A DNA stretch of 64,000 nucleotides from NCBI RefSeq assembly GCF_003569915.1, contig NZ_KZ984442.1:124001-188000 (forward strand), written 5' to 3'. A model generated the notes under the pieces. That model was not told where the DNA came from. It saw only the letters and a list, made by a program, of their open reading frames with translations, and did no database searches. Positions 7,935 through 16,640 of the stretch are shown here, piece by piece. The translations under genes and the position numbers were made by a program. Position 1 is the first letter of the stretch, and every line of letters starts with the position of its first letter. This DNA is from Comamonas testosteroni (GTDB lineage: Bacteria; Pseudomonadota; Gammaproteobacteria; Burkholderiales; Burkholderiaceae_C).

Positions 7935-8564
7935 ATGAAGAAACAGGCATTGCAGGCATTCATCCGCACCTCTGCTCGCTGGGCAGGAATGGGCGCACTG
8001 GCCGTGCTCTGTACCGCCTGCGTCACCATGGACGAAGGCTATGGCGGCGGGTACGGTGGCAGCTATGGTGGTGGCTACGGCGGATATGGTGGCTACAGTG
8101 GCGGTGGCTACTCCACCACCCCCATCTATGGCGCGCAGCCCGTCTACCCCGCCTACGGCTATGACCGTGGTGGCGACTGGGCCGCCCGTGAGCGCGAACG
8201 TGAACGCATGCAGCGCGAGCGCGAATACCAGCAGCAGCTGCGCGAGCGTCAGGCCCGCGAGCGTGAGCGTGACCAGTGGCAGCGCCAGCAAGAGCGCAAC
8301 CGCGACCAGCAGTTCCGCGATCAACAGCGCCAGCAGGAACAGCAGCGCCGCGAATGGCAACGCCAGCAGGAGCAAAACCAGCGCGACCAGGACCGCATGC
8401 GCCGGGATCAAGACCGTGACCGCCAGCAGCAGATGCAGCAGCGCGAACGCGAGCGCCAGCAAAGCCGCCAACAGCAAGCACGTGACCGATCACAGCAAGA
8501 GCGCGAATGGGCCAAGCGGCAATGGGATGCTCGCTCGGTTCCTTCACGCGCCACTGGCGACTAA
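7935..8564 (+). CDS. Low-complexity exported protein, Gly/Tyr-rich then Arg/Gln-rich, possible lipoprotein
   Basis: 209 residues. A hydrophobic leader ends in LCTAC, with C29 as a possible lipidation cysteine, although Cys at -3 is unusual for a lipobox. Residues 35-60 are an almost pure GYGG/YGG repeat, and residues 82-205 are a highly charged tract dominated by Arg, Gln, Glu and Asp (RERERER, QQRQQ), predicted long helix or coiled coil. No enzymatic motif. Such proteins are expected at the envelope, perhaps in contact with nucleic acid or polyanions because of the strong positive bias; that is inference. No family recognised. Confidence 0.7.
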   Translation: MKKQALQAFIRTSARWAGMGALAVLCTACVTMDEGYGGGYGGSYGGGYGGYGGYSGGGYSTTPIYGAQPVYPAYGYDRGGDWAARERERERMQREREYQQQLRERQARERERDQWQRQQERNRDQQFRDQQRQQEQQRREWQRQQEQNQRDQDRMRRDQDRDRQQQMQQRERERQQSRQQQARDRSQQEREWAKRQWDARSVPSRATGD

Positions 8565-8659
8565 CGATAGTCATCAGAGTGCCTTGCATCGGCTCTTTTG
8601 ATTTTTGTATGGGCAGCCCATAATTCGTAGTGATACAAAAGTAAACACGGAGGCCCTGC

Positions 8660-9349
8660 ATGACCGAGAACTTCAACCAGCCTGTGATGGTGAAGCTTCG
8701 CCGGGGCCTGCCCGTCTTGCTGGGTCTGATTCTGCTGGGGCTGCAAGGTACCGCCCAGGCGCAGATCATGCGCTGCACCGACGCCAAGACCGGCGAAGTG
8801 ACCTATACCAATGGCCGCTGCATCAGCGGCGAGGCCGCGACCCAGGTCAAGCCTGCACAAAGCGCCGAGGAAATTGCCCAGGAGCGCGCCGCCGCAGCCA
8901 AGGCCCGCGAACTCAGCCAGGCCCAGATGAGCCGCGACGAAGCCCAGCGCCGCAAGCGTGAAGAAGCCGAGCGCAAGGAGCGCGAGGCTGCCGAAAAAGC
9001 CCAGGCCCGTGCAGGCAGCAATTTGGAAAACAGCCCTGCCTGCCGTCAGGCACGCGAGCGCTACAACACCATCTTGGCGGAGCCCAATCCCGATATCTCC
9101 ACCTGGGGCGAGCGCAGCCAGGCCGCACAGGCACAGATGGAAATGAGCTGCCTGGGCGCCACGGCCTATCAGCAGTTGCAGCAGTCCCGCGCACTGCAAC
9201 CCAATGCCATTAACCGCCCGCAGTGGGGTTATGGGCAGACACGCCCACCCGTGGTCGTCCACCCTCTGCCCCAGCCGCCCGCAAAGATCGTCAACTGCAA
9301 TGTCTTTCGTTGCTATGACAACCGGGGCGGGGTCCATCCGATACCTTGA
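8660..9349 (+). CDS. Exported DUF4124-like protein
   Basis: 229 residues. Signal peptide to about residue 34 (LLGLILLGLQGTAQA), then a short DUF4124-like module: IMRCTDAKTGEVTYTNGRC (residues 36-54), the 'cytoplasmic Cys-x-D-G-T-Y-t' pattern seen in many proteobacterial exported proteins. Residues 68-115 are an Ala/Glu/Arg-rich helix, probable coiled coil, then a domain with further cysteines (ACRQARERY, MSCLGA, NCNVFRCYD) and a Pro-rich stretch near the end. GGAGG lies eight bases before the ATG. Function unknown. The stop codon is followed directly by a GC-rich repeat. Confidence 0.75.
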   Translation: MTENFNQPVMVKLRRGLPVLLGLILLGLQGTAQAQIMRCTDAKTGEVTYTNGRCISGEAATQVKPAQSAEEIAQERAAAAKARELSQAQMSRDEAQRRKREEAERKEREAAEKAQARAGSNLENSPACRQARERYNTILAEPNPDISTWGERSQAAQAQMEMSCLGATAYQQLQQSRALQPNAINRPQWGYGQTRPPVVVHPLPQPPAKIVNCNVFRCYDNRGGVHPIP

Positions 9350-9445
9350 GCCCCCCTGAGCGGCTTCGCCGCTTCCCCCCAAGGGGGACGGCAGCCTCGC
9401 TGCGGGGCGGCCCTTGCTCGCTGCCTCTGATGTGGGAGGCTGCCA
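9350..9445 (+). repeat. GC-rich dispersed repeat, copy A
   Basis: Begins directly after the preceding stop codon: CCCCCCTGAGCGGCTTCGCC, a second hairpin half GCTTCCCCCC, GGGGGACGGCAGCCTCGCTG, CGGGGCGGCCCTTGCT, then GCCTCTGATGTGGGAGGCTG. The same order of blocks recurs at 22013 and 35661 (plus strand) and at 21478 (minus strand). It contains nested hairpins (GCGGCTTCGCCGC) and could act as a 3' end or stabiliser. Confidence 0.85.
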
Positions 9446-9448
9446 GCT

Positions 9449-10405
9449 TTAAGAGTGGCTGTCTTTTCCCAACCCTTCGGTGACGGTGGGGTAGCGCAAT
9501 TTCAGTTTGAGTTCCTGCTTGAGCCGCTGGTTGGACAAGCGTCGTGATTCGCTCATAAAGCTCAGCAAGCTGGCGGGCAGGGCGGTCTGCGCCTCTTGCC
9601 GGCTGATGCGCGGCGGTCTGGGTAGGCCGTACAGGTTGGCCGCCAAGTCAAAGTAGTCACCCATCTTCAGCTCGGTATCGTCACTGGCGTGATAAATGCG
9701 CTGGGGCTTGCCGCGCCATAGCGCCCGCAGGCAGGCCCGGGTCAGGTCATCGGCGTGGATATGGTTGGTGTAGACATCATCTGCTGCCTGCAGCACGGGC
9801 GTGCCGCGCTGCAGCCTGACACGGGGCGTGCCGCCTTCGCGGTCTGGCGCGTAGATGCCGGGAATACGCAAAATGCTGGCGCGCAAGCCGCTGCGCCCGG
9901 CAAAGCGGATGGCGCGCTCCGCATTGACGCGGCGCTGAGCGCGGCCTGTGGCCGGGGCCACCGCTCTGGCTTCGGTCACCAACTCTCCCTGGCAGTCGCC
10001 ATAGACCCCTGATGTAGAGGCATAGACCAGACTGCGCGGCAGGCTGCGCAGCCTGAGGGCACGCATCAGCGCCGTGGTGCGGGCGTCAAGCCACCAGCCC
10101 GTCTCCTCATCACTCAGCGATGCGGGCGGGGCCAGATGCAGCACTCGGGTGGCAATGCCCGAGAGGCGACGCAGGCTGTCCAGCTGATCCAGATCGCCGC
10201 GCAAGGGCCGCACGGCCTGGGCGCGCAATGCTGCCGCACGGCTGGCATCACGAACCAGGGCCAGCACCTGCACACCGCGGCGGCTTCGGGCTGCGGGCAG
10301 CAGGCGGGCGGCACGCTGGCCCACATCGCCATAACCGACGATGAGCACACGTTCACGACGAAAGCGCGCCGGTAGCGCGCCCAATGGGCTTTGGTTTGAA
10401 GGCAA
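9449..10405 (-). CDS. NAD-dependent epimerase/dehydratase-like protein (YeeZ-like)
   Basis: 318-residue extended SDR. Dinucleotide motif GYGDVG (residues 24-29), acidic and hydrophobic strand pattern after it, YASTSGVYGD around residue 130 matching the YeeZ/SDR_a35 group, and the substrate-domain block RILRIPGIYAPDREGG. The usual Tyr-x-x-x-Lys appears replaced in the R-rich segment after GELVTEA, so catalysis is uncertain. The tail is basic (LSNQRLKQELKLKLRYP), typical of this group. Substrate unknown. Divergent from the ferredoxin-reductase-like gene, with about 95 bases between starts. Confidence 0.8.
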   Translation of the reverse strand: MPSNQSPLGALPARFRRERVLIVGYGDVGQRAARLLPAARSRRGVQVLALVRDASRAAALRAQAVRPLRGDLDQLDSLRRLSGIATRVLHLAPPASLSDEETGWWLDARTTALMRALRLRSLPRSLVYASTSGVYGDCQGELVTEARAVAPATGRAQRRVNAERAIRFAGRSGLRASILRIPGIYAPDREGGTPRVRLQRGTPVLQAADDVYTNHIHADDLTRACLRALWRGKPQRIYHASDDTELKMGDYFDLAANLYGLPRPPRISRQEAQTALPASLLSFMSESRRLSNQRLKQELKLKLRYPTVTEGLGKDSHS

Positions 10406-10502
10406 AATCGGGGCCTGCTGCGTAAGGAGTCACCACGTTGCTGCAATTGCAACGCTTGGCAATGGCTGCCATCTACGCCTTCAAGGATACCCAGAAAACG
10501 TC

Positions 10503-11549
10503 ATGACCGAGATTGCCAACGCTTCGTTTGAAATTACCGTCCAGCCCAGCGGCCGTGCTTTTGCCACCCAGGGCGCAGAAACCATTCTGGCTGCCGCCAT
10601 CCGTACCGGCGTAGGCCTGCCCTATGGCTGCAAGGACGGTGCCTGCGGCTCCTGCAAGTGCAAAAAGCTGCTGGGCGAAGTCACCCACGGCACGCACTCG
10701 GACAAGGCGCTCACCGCCGAAGAAGAAGCCAATGGCTATGTGCTGACCTGCTGCGCCACGCCGCAAAGCAATGTGGTGCTGGAGTCGCGCCAGGTCACGG
10801 ACGCTAGCTCTTTCCCCATCAAGAAGATGCCGGTGCGCGTGGCCGCACTCGAAAAGAAGTCGCATGACGTGATGCAACTGCGCCTGCAACTGCCTGCCAG
10901 CGAGAAGTTCCAGTACCACGCAGGCCAGTATGTGGAGTTCATCCTGCGCGACGGCTCGCGCCGCGCGTATTCGATGGCGACTGCGCCCCATGTGCAGGAA
11001 ACCGCTCCCGGCATCGAGCTGCACATCCGTCACATGCCCGGCGGCAAGTTCACCGACCATGTGTTCGGCGCCATGAAGGAAAAGGAAATCCTGCGCGTGG
11101 AAGGCCCGTTCGGCAGCTTCTTCCTGCGCGAAGATTCGGACAAGCCCATCATCATGCTGGCCTCCGGCACCGGTTTTGCGCCCATCAAGGCCTTGATCGA
11201 GCATATGCGCCACAAGGACATCAAGCGCTCCGTCACGCTGTACTGGGGTGGCCGCCGCCCCTCCGATCTGTACTACGCCGACTGGATTGCCGAGCAAGCC
11301 GCCGCCATGCCCGGCCTGACCTATGTGCCCGTGGTGTCCGACGCGTTGCCCGAAGACAACTGGACGGGCCGCACCGGCTTTGTGCACCAGGCCGTGATGG
11401 ATGACTTTGGCAACCTCTCCGGTCACCAGGTCTATGCCTGCGGCGCGCCCATCGTGGTGGACTCGGCCCGCGCCGCCTATACCAGCGAGCGCGCCCTGCC
11501 TGCCGACGAGTTCTACGCCGACGCCTTCACCTCCGAAGCGGACAAGTAA
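10503..11549 (+). CDS. 2Fe-2S/FAD NAD(P)H reductase (CDP-6-deoxy-delta-3,4-glucoseen reductase-like)
   Basis: 348-residue electron-transfer flavoprotein. N-terminal plant-type ferredoxin domain with ligands C43, C48, C51 and C83 (YGCKDGACGSCKCK, LTCCA), then an FAD domain (RRAYSMATAP near residue 160) and an NAD domain (ASGTGFAPIKALIEHM, GGRRPSDLYY). This order is that of AscD/phenol hydroxylase-type reductases. In Burkholderiales this orphan gene is widely annotated after AscD, but no deoxysugar genes are near, so the partner oxygenase or acceptor is unknown. Start chosen at the ATG just before the ferredoxin domain; a longer reading frame upstream lacks family similarity. Confidence 0.88.
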   Translation: MTEIANASFEITVQPSGRAFATQGAETILAAAIRTGVGLPYGCKDGACGSCKCKKLLGEVTHGTHSDKALTAEEEANGYVLTCCATPQSNVVLESRQVTDASSFPIKKMPVRVAALEKKSHDVMQLRLQLPASEKFQYHAGQYVEFILRDGSRRAYSMATAPHVQETAPGIELHIRHMPGGKFTDHVFGAMKEKEILRVEGPFGSFFLREDSDKPIIMLASGTGFAPIKALIEHMRHKDIKRSVTLYWGGRRPSDLYYADWIAEQAAAMPGLTYVPVVSDALPEDNWTGRTGFVHQAVMDDFGNLSGHQVYACGAPIVVDSARAAYTSERALPADEFYADAFTSEADK

Positions 11550-11669
11550 GCAGCAGCTGCCCGCCCAACCCTGATGGAATCTGGCATACATCAGGGTTTA
11601 CACGCAGTTTTCCTGATTCAATAACTGAGAGATCAGGCTGGGCTGCATTTTTTTGCACAATAGCCGTCC

Positions 11670-12638
11670 ATGAACCGTAGAAACAGCCTTCTCTCGGTCT
11701 TGGCGGCCGTTGCTGCCTTGGCCTCTCCCCTCTCGCAGGCCCAAGAACCCATCCGTCTGATCGTGCCCTATGCGCCCGGTGGTCCTCTGGACATCACCTC
11801 CCGCGCCCTGGCCGAGCGAGTGCGTGATTCTCTGGGCGTGGTCATCATCGACAACAAGGCCGGTGCCGGCGGCAATATCGGCGCTGACGCTATTGCCAAG
11901 GCTGCGCCTGATGGCCTGACCATTGGCCTGTCCGCCACCGCCACCCACGCCGTCAACCCCTGGCTCTATACCAAAATGCCTTATGACGCTGGCAAGGACT
12001 TTGCCGGTATCACCCAGATGGTGCGCGTGCCCAATGTGCTGGTAATGAACGCTGCCAAGGCCGAGCAGCTCAAGATTCACAGCGTGGCCGATCTGATCGC
12101 CTACGCCAAGACCCACCCCGGCAAGCTCAACTACGGCAGCGGCGGCAATGGCTCAGCAGGCCATCTGGCCGGTGAAATGCTCAAGCAAAAAGCGGGCATT
12201 TTCGCCCTGCACGTGCCTTATCGCGGTGCCAACCCCGCACAGCTGGCCCTGCTGTCTGGCGAAGTGGATTTCAATATCGACAACCTGGCCGCAGCCGCTC
12301 CCAATATCAAGAGCGGCAAGCTCGTGCCGCTGGCCGTGACTTCGCTCAACGCCACGCCGCTGCTGCCCGGCGTGCCTCCCCTGTCCAAGACCTACCCCGG
12401 TTTTGCGATTGATACCTGGTGGGGTCTGGTAGCCCCCGCAGGCACACCCAAGCCTGTGCTGGACAAGCTGAGCAAGGCCTTCAACGACGCCCTGCATGCG
12501 CCCGAGACCAAGACTCGCTTCAACACACTGATGGCCGAGCCCGTGGGCTCCACCCCTGCCGAGTTCGACAAGTTCATGGCCGCCGAGCGCGCCAAGTACC
12601 AGCCTATCGTCAAGGCCTCTGGCGCCAAGGTGGACTGA
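11670..12638 (+). CDS. Bug-family tripartite tricarboxylate transporter receptor (TctC-like)
   Basis: 322-residue periplasmic solute receptor. Signal peptide MNRRNSLLSVLAAVAALASP with cut near SQAQ; mature chain begins EPIRLIVPYAPGGPLDITSRALAERV, then IIDNKAGAGGNIGADAIAKAAPDGLTI, the two hallmark Bug loops that hold the ligand carboxylate through water molecules. No TctA or TctB membrane genes are adjacent, as is usual for the many orphan Bug receptors of Comamonas and Bordetella. Ligand is probably a carboxylate. A rho-independent terminator follows. Confidence 0.93.
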   Translation: MNRRNSLLSVLAAVAALASPLSQAQEPIRLIVPYAPGGPLDITSRALAERVRDSLGVVIIDNKAGAGGNIGADAIAKAAPDGLTIGLSATATHAVNPWLYTKMPYDAGKDFAGITQMVRVPNVLVMNAAKAEQLKIHSVADLIAYAKTHPGKLNYGSGGNGSAGHLAGEMLKQKAGIFALHVPYRGANPAQLALLSGEVDFNIDNLAAAAPNIKSGKLVPLAVTSLNATPLLPGVPPLSKTYPGFAIDTWWGLVAPAGTPKPVLDKLSKAFNDALHAPETKTRFNTLMAEPVGSTPAEFDKFMAAERAKYQPIVKASGAKVD

Positions 12639-12657
12639 GATTTTTTTCCGCCCCACA

Positions 12658-12690
12658 AAAAACCCCGTGGCCGCAAGACCACGGGGTTTT
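12658..12690 (+). terminator. Rho-independent terminator of the Bug gene
   Basis: AAAACCCCGTGG and CCACGGGGTTTT flank an eight-base loop; A run before and T run after, so it could work both ways with folK converging from the right. Confidence 0.88.
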
Positions 12691-12702
12691 GATATTTTTG
12701 GG

Positions 12703-12754
12703 CCTCAAGTCTTTAAAACATATAGGCTTGAAGCTATTAAATCAATAGCAATCA
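12703..12754. repeat. AT-rich dispersed repeat, copy 4
   Basis: CCTCAAGTC, TTTAAAACATATAGGC, TTGAAGCTATTAAATCAATAGC. Same order as copies 3 and 57047; lies between convergent Bug and folK genes. Confidence 0.75.
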
Positions 12755-12766
12755 ATCTCATCGGAT

Positions 12767-13270
12767 TCACTGCCACCAGTCAGGCCCCTGACTGCGCTCA
12801 ATGCCCTGATCGGCCACGGCCTGCAATTGCGGTTCGCTCACACATTGCGGCGCGACTTCCGCCAGCGGCACCAGCACAAAAGCCCGCTCCCACATGCGGG
12901 GGTGAGGAACGATGAGGTTTTGGGCATCGGACTGCCAGTCGCCCCACAGCTCGATATCCAGATCCAGCGTGCGCGGCGCATTGCGGTAAGGGCGTTCGCG
13001 GCCCGCCTGCAGTTCGATCGCTTGGAGTGACTGCAAAAACGCAAGCGGCTTTTGCTGAGTGCTGACCAGCGCCACAGCATTCAGATAATCCGGCCCCGAG
13101 GAATCAATGGGCTTGGTGCTGTAGAGCGAAGAAACGCTCAGCAGCCGGGTTTGGGGCAACTGCGCAATCGCTTGCACAGCCCAGCGCAGCTTCTGCTGCG
13201 CCTCACCCAGATTCGCACCCAGGCCAATGGCAACCGTATCAGCCGCCAGAGCCTGCACCGCTTTACTCAT
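12767..13270 (-). CDS. folK: 2-amino-4-hydroxy-6-hydroxymethyldihydropteridine pyrophosphokinase
   Basis: 167 residues, normal HPPK length; transfers pyrophosphate from ATP to 6-hydroxymethyl-dihydropterin in folate synthesis. Motifs: IGLGANLGEAQQKL at the N-terminus, VSSLYSTKPID, and the catalytic block RNAPRTLDLDIELWGD with the Asp pair that binds magnesium, then IVPHPRMWERAFVLVPLAEV. The ATG at 13270 overlaps the end of pcnB by eight bases (ATGAGTAA), implying translational coupling; an upstream reading frame lacks homology. Last gene of the hda-HAD-pcnB-folK run. Confidence 0.95.
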   Translation of the reverse strand: MSKAVQALAADTVAIGLGANLGEAQQKLRWAVQAIAQLPQTRLLSVSSLYSTKPIDSSGPDYLNAVALVSTQQKPLAFLQSLQAIELQAGRERPYRNAPRTLDLDIELWGDWQSDAQNLIVPHPRMWERAFVLVPLAEVAPQCVSEPQLQAVADQGIERSQGPDWWQ

Positions 13271-14828
13271 TGCCTGCAGGCGCTGCACCATCACCGGCGG
13301 GCTTGCGGCGGCGACGGCGGCGCTTCTTGGGCGCTGCGGCATCACCCTCCCCAGCCACCTGATCGAGCGGGCTGGACGCAGCTTCCCCATCGGCCTTCTT
13401 CTTGGCCACGCGGTGCACCTTGGGCGCCGTCTGCTGCTGGGCACGCTGACGCGCGCGCTGCTCGTCGCGGGCCTGGGCAATCAGGTCGTCGCGGCGGGCG
13501 TCGTCAGCCTGCTGGAACTCCTGCCACCAGCTGGCCAGACTTTCCTCGATCTCGCCAATGTCGGCGCGCAGGCGCATGAAGTCAAAACCAGCGCGAAAGC
13601 GCGGCTGCGCCACCATGGACAGTGGCGTGGCTCCCGTGCGCTTGTCAAAGCGCGGCTGCATGACCCAGATCTCACGCATGTCCGCAGCCAGCTTGCCGCG
13701 GCCCGAGACATCGCCAATGCGCTGGTCAAACACCTCGTCAATCGACTCCTGCAGCGCGGGGAAGGGGTGATAGCCCTTGCCCAGGCGCTTTTCCCAGCCC
13801 TGCTTGACGTCCTGCCACAGCACGCAGGCCAGCAAAAAGCTGGGGGCCACGGGCTTGCCTTCGGCCACACGGCGGTCGGTGTCCAGCAAGGCGGCTTGTA
13901 CAAACGGATGGTCGGCGCGCTCCATCACCACGTCCAGCAGCGGATAGATACCGCGCGACAGGCCCAGCTCCTTGAGTTGCTCGACCGAGGCAATCGCATG
14001 ACCGGTCTGCAGCAGCTTGAGCATTTCGTCGAACAGACGGCTTTGCGGCACTTCATTCAGCAGCGGCTCGCACTCCACCAGCGGCTTGGCGGTCTTGGCT
14101 TCGAGCTTGAAGCCCTTGCCATGCAGCTTGGCCGCAAAACGCACGGCGCGGATGATGCGCACCGGGTCTTCGCGGTAGCGCGTGGCCGGGTCGCCAATCA
14201 TGCGCAGCACCTTCTTCTTGGCGTCGGCAATGCCGCCGTGATAGTCGACCACGATCTGTGTCTCGGGGTCGTAGTACATGGCGTTGATGGTGAAGTCGCG
14301 GCGTGTGGCGTCCTGGTCCTGCGGGCCCCAGACGTTGTCGCGCAGCACGCGGCCGCTGGCGTCCACGGCATGCTTCAGACCTGCGAGCTGCGCCTTGCTG
14401 GTGCGCTCGTTGCCATCCACATGCTCGGCCTGGCTGTTGTCCAGAAACGCGCGGAAGGTGGAGACTTCGATGACTTCGTTCTCGCGGCCACGGCCATAGA
14501 CCACGTGCACGATGCGAAAGCGCTTGCCGATGATGAAGGCGCGGCGAAACAGGTTCTTGACCTGCTCGGGCGTGGCATTGGTGGCCACGTCAAAGTCCTT
14601 GGGACGCAGGCCCAGCAGCAGATCGCGCACGGCGCCGCCGACGATATAGGCTTCAAAGCCCGAGCGCTTCAAGGTCTGCACCACATCGATGGCGCGGCGG
14701 TCCACCAGATTCGGGTCAATGCCATGCACTTGCACCGGCACTTCGTCACGTTTGCCGAACTTGGGCTTGCGCGAGCGGGGAGCTGCGGGCGCTTTACCCA
14801 GCAGCTTGTCAATAAAGGTCTTGATCAT
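13263..14828 (-). CDS. pcnB: Poly(A) polymerase I
   Basis: 521 residues; adds 3' poly(A) tails that mark RNA for decay. Class II nucleotidyltransferase head: YIVGGAVRDLLLG (residues 61-73), the metal pair KDFDVATNA (D78 and D80), then RRDFTINAMYYDP, and RYREDPVRIIRAVRFAAKL, the motif that separates PcnB from CCA-adding enzymes. The tail from about residue 440 is Arg/Lys/Ala-rich (KKRRRRRRKPAG), suited to RNA binding. The start ATG overlaps the HAD stop (ATGA). Confidence 0.95.
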   Translation of the reverse strand: MIKTFIDKLLGKAPAAPRSRKPKFGKRDEVPVQVHGIDPNLVDRRAIDVVQTLKRSGFEAYIVGGAVRDLLLGLRPKDFDVATNATPEQVKNLFRRAFIIGKRFRIVHVVYGRGRENEVIEVSTFRAFLDNSQAEHVDGNERTSKAQLAGLKHAVDASGRVLRDNVWGPQDQDATRRDFTINAMYYDPETQIVVDYHGGIADAKKKVLRMIGDPATRYREDPVRIIRAVRFAAKLHGKGFKLEAKTAKPLVECEPLLNEVPQSRLFDEMLKLLQTGHAIASVEQLKELGLSRGIYPLLDVVMERADHPFVQAALLDTDRRVAEGKPVAPSFLLACVLWQDVKQGWEKRLGKGYHPFPALQESIDEVFDQRIGDVSGRGKLAADMREIWVMQPRFDKRTGATPLSMVAQPRFRAGFDFMRLRADIGEIEESLASWWQEFQQADDARRDDLIAQARDEQRARQRAQQQTAPKVHRVAKKKADGEAASSPLDQVAGEGDAAAPKKRRRRRRKPAGDGAAPAGNE

Positions 14829-15529
14829 GGTGCTTCGCTAAATAGGTCCACGATGCGCCAGCCGCGTTCCTCGGCCAGGGCACGCAAGCGCGCATCGGGG
14901 TTGGTGGCCACTGGGTGATCCACTTTTTCAAGCAGGGGCACATCGTTCATGGAGTCGCTGTAGAAGGTGGCTTCCACGTCTTCCCAGGTCTGGCCACGCT
15001 GGGCCAGCCACTCGGTCATGCGCACCACCTTGCCTTCGCGCATATTGGGAATGCCGACAATCTCGCCGTTGAACCAGCCGCTGGCGTCACGCGCCAGCTC
15101 GGTTGCCAGCAGATGCTGCACGCCAAAGGCCTGGGCGATGGGGCGCGTCACAAACTCGTTGGTGGCCGAGGTAATGACCACGGTATCGCCAGCATCCAGG
15201 TGCTTTTGCACCAGCTCGATGGCCGCAGGCTTCATGGCCGGGCGAATCACCTCATCCATGAAGCGCTGGTGCGCGGCGCTGGCTTCGGCTTCGCCACGCT
15301 CGACCACGGCGGCCGTGGCAAAGCGCACATAGTCGGGAATATTGAGCTTGCCGGCCAGATAGTCGTCAAAAAAAGCGTCGTTCTTGCGACCAAACTCTTC
15401 GCGGTCACACCAGCCGATGGCGATGGAGAACTCGCCCCAGCCATGGTCGGAGTCGAGTGGCAGCAGCGTATGGTCCAGATCGAACAGCGCCAGCTTTGGC
15501 TTGTTCGGCAATTCAGATGAAGTCGACAT
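14825..15529 (-). CDS. HAD-IB family hydrolase (SerB-like phosphatase)
   Basis: 234 residues. HAD motif I FDLDHTLLPLDS (D17 and D19), motif II TSATNEFVT, motif III/IV YSDSMNDVPLLEKV. Subfamily IB cap, like SerB and the histidinol-phosphate phosphatases of this class. Substrate unproven; candidates are phosphoserine or histidinol phosphate. Conserved neighbour of hda and pcnB in Burkholderiales; overlaps pcnB by four bases, so cotranscribed. Confidence 0.9.
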   Translation of the reverse strand: MSTSSELPNKPKLALFDLDHTLLPLDSDHGWGEFSIAIGWCDREEFGRKNDAFFDDYLAGKLNIPDYVRFATAAVVERGEAEASAAHQRFMDEVIRPAMKPAAIELVQKHLDAGDTVVITSATNEFVTRPIAQAFGVQHLLATELARDASGWFNGEIVGIPNMREGKVVRMTEWLAQRGQTWEDVEATFYSDSMNDVPLLEKVDHPVATNPDARLRALAEERGWRIVDLFSEAP

Positions 15530-15586
15530 GCAAATCCAACAAAGAGTGCTGTGGCAGGGCCAGAGCGGAAAGCAAAGCGGGTGACT

Positions 15587-16294
15587 TCACTCGGTTTCAA
15601 GCATGGTCTTGAGCAGCGGAATGGTGATGGCGCGCTTGTTGCGCAGGGCAAAGCCGTCCAGCATGTCCAGCAATTGCATCAAACTGCCCAGGTCGCGCGA
15701 AAAGCGCCTGAGCATGTAATCCATCACTTCGTCGCTCAGGAACACGCCACGGGCATCGGCCTCCTGACGCAGCACGGCACGGCGCGCTGATTCATCGAGC
15801 AGATGCAGCTGAAAGACATGGCCCCAGCCCAGGCGGGTGCGCAAGTCCTCGCGCAGCTTGAGGTCTGCCACGGGCAGTTGCCCAGCACCCAGCACCCAGC
15901 GCGGCAAGCCGGTCGCAGGGCTGGTGGCATTCACAAACCAGTTGAAGGCCCGGGCCTGCTGCAGCGGCGTGTAGATGTCCACATCGTCCATGAGCACGGC
16001 CGCCCAGCGTTCATCGAACTCAGGCGGGAACGGCGTGGATGCATCCATCCAGCCCACCATGGCCCCCTGCTCGCGCAGTGCTTCACGCACGGCCTTGAGC
16101 AAATGGGTCTTCCCCGATCCCGCCTCACCCCAAAGGTAAGTAGGTACTGGCGTACGCGACTTCTGAAGCTGGCCATCACCCACCCAGTGGCGCAGGTGAT
16201 CGATAACAGCGGCATTGGAGCCCACAAAGAAACGCGAGAGCGTCGGGCCGGGAGCCATGCTGATATCCAGAGCCAATTGCTTCATCTGCGACAT
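15587..16294 (-). CDS. hda: DnaA regulatory inactivator Hda
   Basis: 235-residue DnaA-related AAA+ protein that, with the DNA-loaded beta clamp, stimulates hydrolysis of DnaA-ATP after initiation. The N-terminal clamp-binding motif QLALDI (residues 6-11) is present. Walker A is GEAGSGKT (56-63); Walker B is VLMDDVD; there is no DNA-binding domain IV, so it is not DnaA. The start at 16294 has a purine-rich GGAAAGGGGG about ten bases upstream; an ATG nine bases further in is possible. First gene of the hda-HAD-pcnB-folK run, divergent from purM. Confidence 0.93.
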   Translation of the reverse strand: MSQMKQLALDISMAPGPTLSRFFVGSNAAVIDHLRHWVGDGQLQKSRTPVPTYLWGEAGSGKTHLLKAVREALREQGAMVGWMDASTPFPPEFDERWAAVLMDDVDIYTPLQQARAFNWFVNATSPATGLPRWVLGAGQLPVADLKLREDLRTRLGWGHVFQLHLLDESARRAVLRQEADARGVFLSDEVMDYMLRRFSRDLGSLMQLLDMLDGFALRNKRAITIPLLKTMLETE

Positions 16295-16640
16295 ACGCGC
16301 AGCGCCCCCTTTCCTGGGCAATCGACAGCCCATGCGGCGAGATCTGGCAGGAGATTCATCAGCATCAATGTGGAAGAGACAAAGGCCCGGAAATGCGTTC
16401 GGATCAGGCTTGGCAAACTGCCCCGGCGTGATCGGTCAGTAACAAAAACACTGATTTTAGTCTGCACCAGCCTCCCCCAAGCGAGTTCGGGCTGATTTTG
16501 CCTACTGCTGTTGTTGCTGACAGGCCATGATTGCCCAGCAAAACCCTTTGGTGCGAACCCGGCCCGCCCGCGCGCCGGACAGGGGCCGTAGAATCCCGGG
16601 GTTTCCCGCCCACCCAGGGCGCACCGCACCGGATCCATCG

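Noticed and set aside
8038..8115. Short tandem repeats that might suggest a CRISPR-like or satellite array
   Set aside because: They encode the GYGG repeat of an exported protein; no spacers or regular repeat length.
13227..14918. 563-codon open frame on the plus strand
   Set aside because: Opposite pcnB and folK, which have full catalytic motifs; shadow of codon bias.
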